Assembly (NCBI GenBank): GCA_009925875.1
Contig: RFQD01000028.1
Location: 1-11,309 of the forward strand
Direction of reading: 5' to 3'
Source: Microbacteriaceae bacterium
GTDB lineage: Bacteria > Actinomycetota > Actinomycetes > Actinomycetales > Microbacteriaceae
Length of the DNA stretch: 11,309 nt
Shown: in pieces, positions 1-6,306 of the stretch
Position numbering within the stretch: the stretch's first letter is position 1
Layout of the letters: each line of letters starts with the position of its first letter
Made by a program: the position numbers and the translations under genes
Notes under the pieces: generated by a model
What the model was told of the DNA's origin: nothing
The model's database searches: none
Seen by the model: the letters and a program-made list of their open reading frames with translations, nothing else

Positions 1-755
1 CGAGCCGGCAAGGGAACCTCGGCCCGAACCGTGCCAATTCGCAGTTGAGCACTACGACCGGACAGCGATTCGACTTCGGTGCCCGGCTGAGGACGCGCCA
101 CCATCTTCGACTCATCGAGCTGAACGACGTTGGACAAGCCGTGAGGTGCGGCCGCGAGTAGCTCAGGCGCGACACCAAACCACGTGACAGATTTTTTCGG
201 TGATGAGTGCGAGGAGACTCGGTGGCCAATTTCCTTCAGATTGTCGTCATCGGCATTGAGGATGACATTCTGCGACGTCGCTTCAACGAGCGTCGACAGC
301 ATGTCTGCGACTCGGCGGGGCTCAAAAAAACGATTCAGCTGATCGACCTGAACATTAACGAGCAATGTCGTCGTGGGGAAAAGGCGGCGTGACAGACCAA
401 CCGAATAGGCCTCGTCAACTTCTAAGACAGCGACATCGGCATGCACGGTGCCATCGAAGCCGACATCCGCGAGTATCGCCGATGCAATGCCCTGTGGCAG
501 GTTGCCACCGGACGGGTTCGTGAAGACGCGCAGCCCGTGGGCTCGAAGAATGCGCGCAAGCATGTTGGTGGTTGTGGACTTTCCGTTCGACCCGGAGACG
601 AAGACGATACCGTTCTTCACCGTGGCGAACGCGTGCTCCAAAAAATTTGGCGCACATGCGAGAGCAACGTTTCCTGGCATGGCTGAACCTCCGCCACGAA
701 GGCGTGTGAGCCATCGGACGGCACGGCCGAGGAATACGGCCAACGCAATGCGCAC
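1..755 (-). CDS. murT: MurT-like Mur ligase family protein (C-terminus cut off by window edge)
   Basis: This is the N-terminal 251 codons of a Mur-ligase-fold protein. In the family, MurT is the ATP-dependent subunit that works with the glutaminase GatD to amidate D-Glu of lipid II in the cytoplasm. The N-terminus (MRIALAVFLGRAVRWLTRL, then a Gly-rich turn and MPGNVALACAP) has the usual MurT layout. The P-loop is SGSNGKSTTT at about residues 53-62, and LEVDEA and NVQVDQLNRFFEP follow where MurT proteins have LEVDEA and NxFRDQLDRYGE. The segment after VTWFGV lacks the Cys-x2-Cys pairs normally found there. I chose the GTG at 755 because AGGAAG, overlapping the sigA stop, lies 5 nt upstream and the MurT N-terminus begins there. 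Only 9 nt separate it from sigA, so the two are probably cotranscribed. A gatD gene would be expected just outside the window. A related Mur ligase of other function remains possible. Confidence 0.85.
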   Translation of the reverse strand, partial: MRIALAVFLGRAVRWLTRLRGGGSAMPGNVALACAPNFLEHAFATVKNGIVFVSGSNGKSTTTNMLARILRAHGLRVFTNPSGGNLPQGIASAILADVGFDGTVHADVAVLEVDEAYSVGLSRRLFPTTTLLVNVQVDQLNRFFEPRRVADMLSTLVEATSQNVILNADDDNLKEIGHRVSSHSSPKKSVTWFGVAPELLAAAPHGLSNVVQLDESKMVARPQPGTEVESLSGRSAQLRIGTVRAEVPLPA

Positions 756-764
756 GTGTACTTC

Positions 765-2180
765 CTACTCGAGGTAATCGCGCAAGGATTGCGATCTGGA
801 CGGGTGGCGCAACTTCGCCATTGTCTTGGACTCAATTTGGCGGATTCGCTCGCGCGTCACGCCGAAAGTGTCACCAATTTGGTCGAGTGTTTTTGGGATC
901 CCGTCGCCGAGACCAAAGCGCATGCGGATGACTCCCGCTTCCCGCTCAGAAAGTGAATCAAGCAACGACTCCAACTGGCGCTGCAACATAGTGAACCCCA
1001 CCGCATCCGCGGGAACGACAGCTTCCGTGTCTTCGATGAGATCACCGAACTCGCTGTCGCCATCCTCACCCAAGGGTGTGTGCAACGAAATTGGCTCGCG
1101 CCCGTACTTTTGCACCTCGATGACCTTTTCCGGAGTCATATCAAGTTCACGCGAGAGTTCTTCGGGGGTCGGTTCCCGGCCCAAGTCCTGAAGCATTTGT
1201 CTCTGAACGCGGGCCAGCTTGTTGATGACCTCGACCATGTGCACGGGAATGCGAATCGTCCGAGCCTGGTCGGCCATGGCGCGCGTTATCGCCTGACGAA
1301 TCCACCACGTCGCATACGTAGAGAATTTGAAACCCTTGGTGTAGTCGAATTTCTCGACGGCGCGAATGAGCCCCAGATTGCCTTCTTGGATGAGATCGAG
1401 AAACTGCATGCCTCGACCCGTGTAACGTTTTGCCAGCGACACCACGAGTCGCAAGTTCGCACCGAGAAGGTGGCTTTTCGCTCGTTGTCCATCTCGAGCG
1501 ACCCACCGAAGTTCGCGTTCCAATTGCTTAGGGATGCTCTTTGCCGTGCCCAACTTGTCTTCCGCAAAAAGCCCCGCCTCAATGCGCATCGCCAACTCGA
1601 CTTCTTCGGCCGCATTGAGCAGTGGAACCTTACCGATTTGCTTGAGGTAATCCTTGACCGGGTCAGCTGTTGCGCCCGTGATCGCAGTCGAATAGACCGG
1701 GATGTCGTCCTCTTCTTCTGCGTGAGAGATCACGATGGCGCCCGTTGGCAATTCTTCATCTAACGAGGACGACGGCTTTTCATCGTCGTCGGCCTCAACG
1801 ATTTCGACGTCATCGTCGTCGACGGAGACCACTTTGTCATCGATCACAACCACGACGTCGGCAACGTCTTCCACGTCCACGTCCACTTCGAGGTCTACGT
1901 CGAGTTCCGCATCCAGCTCATCATCAATGTCGACGTCAACCGCATCCTCGTCGACAACCGCTACTGGCGACTGACGTGTTGGCTTACTTGCCTGCTTCGC
2001 CGGGGCCTTCGCAGCCGGTGCTTTCGCCGGAGCCTTCGCCGCCGGAGCCTTCGCCGCCGGAGCCGCCTTCACGGGCGCAGTCTTACGTGCCGATGCATTT
2101 TTGGATTCCGCGGCGTTTACCTCGGCCGCAGAGCTCGATGAACTATCTTTGCGTTTGCCGCCGATTCCAAAAAAAGCCAT
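765..2180 (-). CDS. sigA: Principal RNA polymerase sigma factor (sigma-70, SigA/HrdB type)
   Basis: Directs core RNA polymerase to housekeeping promoters. The 471-residue protein begins with a Lys/Ala/Pro-rich stretch (about 30-68) and a strongly acidic Asp/Glu/Val stretch (about 76-160). The conserved part follows: region 1.2 from [11 protein letters not shown] (173-183), and region 2 with [31 protein letters not shown] and [20 protein letters not shown] (242-301). Region 3 has [13 protein letters not shown] (310-322), and region 4 has [19 protein letters not shown] (432-450). The tail [14 protein letters not shown] is typical of group 1 sigma factors, which separates it from SigB-like paralogues together with the long N-terminus. 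The ATG at 2180 has AGAGGTG 4 nt upstream. The gene upstream on this strand is the PAC2 gene, and the MurT-like gene follows almost directly. The basic-then-acidic N-terminus replaces a conserved region 1.1 and contains a short tandem repeat. Confidence 0.97.
   Translation of the reverse strand: MAFFGIGGKRKDSSSSSAAEVNAAESKNASARKTAPVKAAPAAKAPAAKAPAKAPAAKAPAKQASKPTRQSPVAVVDEDAVDVDIDDELDAELDVDLEVDVDVEDVADVVVVIDDKVVSVDDDDVEIVEADDDEKPSSSLDEELPTGAIVISHAEEEDDIPVYSTAITGATADPVKDYLKQIGKVPLLNAAEEVELAMRIEAGLFAEDKLGTAKSIPKQLERELRWVARDGQRAKSHLLGANLRLVVSLAKRYTGRGMQFLDLIQEGNLGLIRAVEKFDYTKGFKFSTYATWWIRQAITRAMADQARTIRIPVHMVEVINKLARVQRQMLQDLGREPTPEELSRELDMTPEKVIEVQKYGREPISLHTPLGEDGDSEFGDLIEDTEAVVPADAVGFTMLQRQLESLLDSLSEREAGVIRMRFGLGDGIPKTLDQIGDTFGVTRERIRQIESKTMAKLRHPSRSQSLRDYLE
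2026..2064. repeat. 15-bp tandem repeat in sigA N-terminal coding region
   Basis: The 15-mer GCCGGAGCCTTCGCC occurs perfectly at 2026-2040 and 2041-2055, followed by a partial copy to 2064. On the minus strand each unit encodes KAPAA within the Lys/Ala/Pro-rich stretch of SigA. Being a multiple of three, copy changes would keep the frame. Confidence 0.85.
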
Positions 2181-2334
2181 TCCGCACCTCTATCGAAGGA
2201 ATTACCGCGTCACCTGCCCGAAAGGCATGATGAGGACCCATGTCAAGTCCTCGCGAGAGACGACTGGGTCCTCGCCAATTCTGCCATACGGCGCGGACAC
2301 TCATGACCACGCGCTTGAGTTCCGACGGGCAACC
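2181..2334 (-). promoter_or_regulatory. PAC2-sigA intergenic region with competing inverted repeats
   Basis: These 154 nt separate the PAC2 stop from the sigA start on the minus strand. GAGGACCCA (2232-2240) is complementary to TGGGTCCTC (2265-2273), 9 bp with a 24-nt loop. Its GAGGAC part also matches GTCCTC at 2247-2252, 6 bp with a 9-nt loop, so the two stems are mutually exclusive. No T-run follows either stem, so a classical intrinsic terminator is not shown. A small TGCC/GGCA stem lies at 2215-2227. I see no convincing -35/-10 pair for sigA here. Confidence 0.45.
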
Positions 2335-3270
2335 TTACGAACTAGGCGATTCGTCCGGGGCTCGGCGCGAACTTAAGAAAGCTTCGAGTTCCGCAGCAAT
2401 TTGTTCCGCGCTCGGCAGTTCGCCATCAATGTCCGTCAGCGGCGACCGCATCATCTCCGGAGGCATATTTTTTTTCATGTACTTGTCGTACTGAATTTCA
2501 AGCTTTCGGACGAGCTTCTCCAGTTCTTCATTCGTCGTCAGTTGCTCGTCGATTCGAGCGATAAAGTCCCGCCCTTCTTCCCTCAACCGGTCGGTTGGGA
2601 AAAGCAATCCAGTGGCGGAAGTTATCATCTCCAGCGATGTGAGGGCGGCGCTAGGGAATTCGGCGTCGGCAAGATAGTGCGGGATGAGCAGAACGAAACC
2701 GGACACGACGTGCCCTGCGGTACCCAGCCGATACTCAACAAGATGCATGGCGTTCGACGGCACCTGCGTGTGCGGTCTCCACACGCTCAGTGCTTCCACC
2801 AGGTCACGACGGTTTCCACTGACCGTTGTCCCAATAGGCCGCGTATGGGGCACCGGCATCGGAATTGCGTGGACCCACGTTGACTCAGTGACGTCAAATT
2901 CCGACACGAAGTTCACAACGGTCTGACTGAAGTGTTCCCATCGGAAATCAGGCTCATATCCACTGAGTAAGAAGAATTGGCGACCCATTTCGTCGCGAAC
3001 GAGGTGAATCGCCAGCCTCGGAGGTTCATAACCAGTGAGGTGATCTTGATCAAAATAAATCGTGGGCCGCCGTGCCCGATAGTCCAGGAATTCGTCGGGG
3101 TCAAACACGGCAACGATTTGCGACGTCATTACGTCGAGAACGTAGTCAGTGAATTGAGAGACAGCAGAGCCCGAGTCGGTGAATCCCGTGAGCCCAGCGA
3201 CTAATGGAATTCCGCGCGGAATGTCTCCCTTTTCCATCATGAACTCAAGAAAGTCCTCGTTGTCACGCAC
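2335..3270 (-). CDS. PAC2 family protein (proteasome assembly chaperone 2-like)
   Basis: A 311-residue cytoplasmic protein of the PAC2 family, named after the eukaryotic proteasome assembly chaperone; actinobacterial members such as the Rv2714 type have no firmly established role. The family features are IPLVAGLTGFTDSGSAVSQ (21-39), the position of the usual G(W/F)xDAGxA motif, then FDPDEFLDYRARRPTI and LLSGYEPDFRWEHFSQTV (101-118). The C-terminus has a charged helical segment, likely coiled coil (about 243-280), rich in Glu, Lys and Leu. The start is GTG at 3270. It has no Shine-Dalgarno, but TAAACT sits 6 nt upstream, fitting a leaderless mRNA. Divergent from pepA and upstream of sigA on the same strand. 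A link to proteolysis through the family name or the neighbouring aminopeptidase would be speculation. Confidence 0.88.
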   Translation of the reverse strand: MRDNEDFLEFMMEKGDIPRGIPLVAGLTGFTDSGSAVSQFTDYVLDVMTSQIVAVFDPDEFLDYRARRPTIYFDQDHLTGYEPPRLAIHLVRDEMGRQFFLLSGYEPDFRWEHFSQTVVNFVSEFDVTESTWVHAIPMPVPHTRPIGTTVSGNRRDLVEALSVWRPHTQVPSNAMHLVEYRLGTAGHVVSGFVLLIPHYLADAEFPSAALTSLEMITSATGLLFPTDRLREEGRDFIARIDEQLTTNEELEKLVRKLEIQYDKYMKKNMPPEMMRSPLTDIDGELPSAEQIAAELEAFLSSRRAPDESPSS

Positions 3271-3276
3271 GAGCCA

Positions 3277-3282
3277 AGTTTA
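3277..3282 (-). promoter_or_regulatory. Putative -10 element for leaderless PAC2 transcript
   Basis: TAAACT on the minus strand ends 6 nt before the GTG start at 3270, so transcription would begin at or near the first base of the start codon. No good -35 match is seen 16-18 nt upstream (TTCGCG at best). No Shine-Dalgarno is present. Confidence 0.5.
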
Positions 3283-3289
3283 CGTCTCT

Positions 3290-3317
3290 CTGAAACACCG
3301 CGAAGGATGCGTAACAT
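3290..3317 (+). promoter_or_regulatory. Putative pepA promoter giving a leaderless mRNA
   Basis: CTGAAA (3290-3295, 4 of 6 matches to TTGACA) and TAACAT (3312-3317) are 16 nt apart. TAACAT ends 7 nt before the ATG at 3325, so the transcript would start at or next to that codon. The upstream in-frame ATG at 3307 lies inside the spacer and so would not be transcribed from this promoter. Confidence 0.5.
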
Positions 3318-3324
3318 CAAAGTC

Positions 3325-4785
3325 ATGGCTTCCATGCTTCCGAAACTCCGTATCGTTCCAACCTTGTCAACGGATTCTGACGTTGTCTTGCTCGGGGTTG
3401 TTTCTCGCGAAGGGACAGATCACGTTTACGGTCTGGAGGAATTCGCATACGTGCAAGACCTTTTGAGCCGCGCGGACGTTACATCGACTCTCGATTCAGT
3501 AACCCGCATCCCTGACCCGAAGGTCGATAAGCGGACGCTTCTCTTAGTGGGGATGGGTTCCATCGATCTCACGCCAGACACCCTCCGCTATAGCGTCGGA
3601 GCAGCAATTCGCAGGGCAGGAAAATTCTCCTCTCTCGAGATCGCCCTCCCGGTGACCACCGTTGCCGAAGTGGGCTGCATCGCGGAAGGATGTCTCCTCG
3701 GCTTGTATTCGTTTGAGGCGTATCGGTCTCGGGAAATGCCCGAATCAACGAGTGTCCAATCAATTTCGATCGTCACGGATGTCGCGGCCGGCGAGGCGAT
3801 TCGGCGTTCCCAGACAGTGGCCGAAGCGGTCGGACTCATCAAAGACTTGGTCAATACTCCGCCGAATGACCTGAGTCCGACTGAGCTCGCGAAGAGAGCA
3901 GTCGCCAGCGTTTCGTCACTCCCGATACGCGCAAAAGTCTGGAACGAGAAAGAGCTCGAGCGCCAAGGTTTCGGTGGAATTCTTGGTGTCGGCCAAGGAA
4001 GTTCTCGACCGCCACGCCTTGTGCGACTGACCTACGCTCCCGCCAGTCGGAAAAGTCACATTGCGCTCGTAGGTAAGGGAATCACGTTCGATACGGGGGG
4101 GCTGTCACTCAAACCTCCCTCCGGCATGCTCGGGATGAAGTACGACATGACTGGTGCAGCAACGGTACTCGCCGCTGTGCGTGCCATCGCAACGTTGGGG
4201 CTGCCCGTCGCAGTGACGGCGTGGATGTGCATAGCAGAAAACATGCCTAGCGGGTCTGCGATTCGACCAAATGATGTTCTTCGCATGTACGACGGATCAA
4301 CGGTCGAAGTGACGAATACAGACGCCGAAGGTCGACTCGTCTTAGCCGATGGTCTTGTTGCGGCCGAGAAAGAGAAACCTGACCTCATTATCGACGTAGC
4401 AACACTGACGGGGGCTGCTTCCGTAGCGTTGGGCACTCGGTACGCCGGTGTTATGGGAGACGTCGCCGCCGTAAACGAATTGGTGGAGTCGGCCTCAGAA
4501 GCAGGAGAGCATTTCTGGCCGATGCCGTTGCCACAGGAATTGAAGGCGGTTCTCAAGTCAGACATCGCTGACCTCGTCAACGCGAAAGTGGGGAACACCG
4601 CCGGTGGAATGCTTCTCGGTGCAACGTTCCTTCGTGAGTTCGTGAAATCTACTCCATGGGCTCACATCGACATCGCGAGTTGCGCAAACAACGCGGGTGC
4701 TGCCTACGGCTTTACAGGTCCGGGACCCACCGGCGCCGCAGTGCGTGCAATCATTCGTCAGGCAGAAAGACTGGCCCTCGAGTAG
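3325..4785 (+). CDS. pepA: Leucyl aminopeptidase (peptidase family M17)
   Basis: Cytosolic metal-dependent aminopeptidase that removes N-terminal residues, often Leu, from peptides. The catalytic C-terminal domain is complete: VGKGITFDTGGLSLKP gives Lys251, Asp256 and Lys263 (numbered from 3325), KYDMTGAA gives Asp274, and the family signature NTDAEGRLVLADGL (331-344) gives Asp333, Glu335 and Arg337. These match the two-metal ligands and the catalytic Lys/Arg of M17 enzymes. The poorly conserved N-terminal domain precedes it. Length, 486 residues, is normal. An in-frame ATG at 3307 would add six residues, but GAAGG directly abuts it with no spacing. I prefer 3325 because TAACAT lies 7 nt upstream. 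Divergent from the PAC2 gene; lpdA follows after 89 nt. Such enzymes have DNA-binding side roles in E. coli, and nothing here shows that. Confidence 0.93.
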   Translation: MASMLPKLRIVPTLSTDSDVVLLGVVSREGTDHVYGLEEFAYVQDLLSRADVTSTLDSVTRIPDPKVDKRTLLLVGMGSIDLTPDTLRYSVGAAIRRAGKFSSLEIALPVTTVAEVGCIAEGCLLGLYSFEAYRSREMPESTSVQSISIVTDVAAGEAIRRSQTVAEAVGLIKDLVNTPPNDLSPTELAKRAVASVSSLPIRAKVWNEKELERQGFGGILGVGQGSSRPPRLVRLTYAPASRKSHIALVGKGITFDTGGLSLKPPSGMLGMKYDMTGAATVLAAVRAIATLGLPVAVTAWMCIAENMPSGSAIRPNDVLRMYDGSTVEVTNTDAEGRLVLADGLVAAEKEKPDLIIDVATLTGAASVALGTRYAGVMGDVAAVNELVESASEAGEHFWPMPLPQELKAVLKSDIADLVNAKVGNTAGGMLLGATFLREFVKSTPWAHIDIASCANNAGAAYGFTGPGPTGAAVRAIIRQAERLALE

Positions 4786-4874
4786 TAGTGTGAACAACGG
4801 CTTTGCCCAACTGAGGAGGTTGGCCTCTTTCAGTATTTACGCTGGCACAACCAGCATGTTCTTGAGGAGCTCAC
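4786..4874 (+). promoter_or_regulatory. pepA-lpdA intergenic region with two small hairpins
   Basis: GAGG-TTGG-CCTC (4816-4827), extendable by A-T and G-T pairs and followed by TTTC, could be a weak terminator for pepA. GCTGG-CACAA-CCAGC (4841-4855) is a 5-bp stem 9 nt before the lpdA Shine-Dalgarno. No convincing -35/-10 pair was found, so read-through from pepA into lpdA is possible. Confidence 0.3.
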
Positions 4875-6248
4875 GTGACTGATCACAACTTTGACCTCGT
4901 CGTTCTTGGTGGCGGAAGCGCCGGGTACTCCGCTGCGGTGCGTGCCGTCGAGCTGGGAATGACCGTCGTGCTGATCGAAAAGGACAAACTCGGAGGAACG
5001 TGCTTACACCGAGGATGTGTTCCCACGAAAGCTCTCTTGCACTCGGCAGAGGTCGCCGACGTGGCCCGCGACGCGGCCGAGTACGGTGTCGTGGCCAGCA
5101 TGACCGGAATCGACATGAACAAGGTCAATGCCTATCGCGATGACATCGTGGCTAAAAAGTTCAAGGGACTACAAGGACTGCTCAAGGCGCGCGGAATCAC
5201 CGTCGTAGAGGGGGAAGGTCGCCTGACTTCTCCGAACAGTGTCAGCGTTGGCTCAGAAACTTATGTCGGGAAAAACGTGGTTTTGGCGACGGGTTCATAC
5301 TCCAAGTCCTTGCCGGGACTCACGATTGAAGGACGCGTCATTACCAGCGAGCAAGCACTGCTTCTTGACTACGTTCCCGCAAAGGTTGCCATTCTTGGTG
5401 GCGGGGTCATCGGGTGCGAATTCGCCAGTGTGTGGCGCTCATTTGGCTCCGAAGTCACCATCATCGAAGGTTTGCCGCATCTCGTGCCCAATGAAGAGGA
5501 AGTCATCTCCAAGGGATTGGAGCGTGCCTTCCGCAAGCGTGGAATTGATTACAAGATTGGTGTGCGCTTTTCGGGAGTTACCCAAAGCGATCAAGGTGTG
5601 ACGATTTCACTGGAAAGTGGAGAAACCGTCGAAGCCGACCTCCTCTTGGTCGCGGTGGGGCGCGGACCGAATACAGCAGGACTCGGATTTGAAGAAGTCG
5701 GCGTCGTCGTCGACCGCGGCTATGTGCCGACCAACGAGCGTTTGCAAACCAACGTTCCTGGCGTCTGGGCCGTCGGTGATATTGTCCCGGGGCTCCAGCT
5801 TGCTCACCGCGGATATCAGCACGGAATCTTTGTCGCTGAAGAAATTGCCGGACTCAATCCAGTTGTCATCGAAGACGTGAACATTCCCAAGGTCACATAC
5901 TGCGAGCCCGAGATCATGTCCGTGGGTCTCACCGAGGCAAAGGCTGCCGAGAAATTTGGCACGGAGAGCGTGACATCTTTTGAATACAACCTTGCCGGGA
6001 ATGCCAAAAGCGAGATTATTGGAACGCCCGGCCTGGTCAAAGTAGTCCGAGTCAAGGAAGGTCCGATCGTCGGAGTTCACGCCATCGGTTCGAGGGTGGG
6101 CGAATTCGCTGGCGAGGCCCAACTCACGGTCAACTGGGAGGCACACCCTGAGGATGTTGCCCCATTGATTCATGCTCACCCGACGCAGAACGAGGCCATG
6201 GGTGAGGCGTTCCTCTACCTCGCTGGCAAGCCGCTCCACACCCTCTAA
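4875..6248 (+). CDS. lpdA: Dihydrolipoyl dehydrogenase (E3 component)
   Basis: FAD flavoprotein that reoxidises the dihydrolipoyl group of E2 proteins with NAD+, serving the 2-oxo-acid dehydrogenase complexes and possibly glycine cleavage. The 457-residue protein has the FAD-binding LGGGSAGYSAA (11-21), the redox-active disulfide in GGTCLHRGCVPTKALL (Cys43, Cys48) and a second Rossmann motif VAILGGGVIGCEFASV (near 175). It also has AVGDI for the flavin, and the interface His-Glu pair in HPTQNE (His435, Glu440). The 4-residue spacing between cysteines and the terminal HPTxxE separate it from mercuric or glutathione reductases. The GTG start has GAGGAG 5 nt upstream. sucB follows after 58 nt, so E3 and E2 are likely made together. 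Confidence 0.96.
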   Translation: MTDHNFDLVVLGGGSAGYSAAVRAVELGMTVVLIEKDKLGGTCLHRGCVPTKALLHSAEVADVARDAAEYGVVASMTGIDMNKVNAYRDDIVAKKFKGLQGLLKARGITVVEGEGRLTSPNSVSVGSETYVGKNVVLATGSYSKSLPGLTIEGRVITSEQALLLDYVPAKVAILGGGVIGCEFASVWRSFGSEVTIIEGLPHLVPNEEEVISKGLERAFRKRGIDYKIGVRFSGVTQSDQGVTISLESGETVEADLLLVAVGRGPNTAGLGFEEVGVVVDRGYVPTNERLQTNVPGVWAVGDIVPGLQLAHRGYQHGIFVAEEIAGLNPVVIEDVNIPKVTYCEPEIMSVGLTEAKAAEKFGTESVTSFEYNLAGNAKSEIIGTPGLVKVVRVKEGPIVGVHAIGSRVGEFAGEAQLTVNWEAHPEDVAPLIHAHPTQNEAMGEAFLYLAGKPLHTL

Positions 6249-6263
6249 CGTGAGCGACACATC

Positions 6264-6269
6264 TAAAAT
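6264..6269 (+). promoter_or_regulatory. Possible -10 element upstream of sucB
   Basis: TAAAAT lies in the short lpdA-sucB gap and would start a transcript about 30 nt before the sucB ATG, leaving the Shine-Dalgarno in the leader. No matching -35 is visible, and the motif is short enough to arise by chance in this AT-richer gap. Confidence 0.25.
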
Positions 6270-6306
6270 TTAACGCGCCATCTTTATACCTAGGAGAGTC
6301 AGTTTC

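Noticed and set aside
1080..1763. Long plus-strand open frame (227 codons) opposite sigA
   Set aside because: It overlaps the most conserved sigma regions on the other strand, has no ribosome site and resembles no known protein.
1735..1974. Plus-strand Ser/Thr-rich reading frame opposite sigA
   Set aside because: It is the antisense of the acidic Asp/Glu stretch of SigA; its composition is a by-product of GAC/GAT-rich codons.
2242..2247. TTGACA on the minus strand (2246-2241) as a -35 box for sigA
   Set aside because: No TANNNT-like -10 occurs 16-18 nt downstream; the bases there read TTTCGG or similar, and the hexamer lies inside the inverted repeats.
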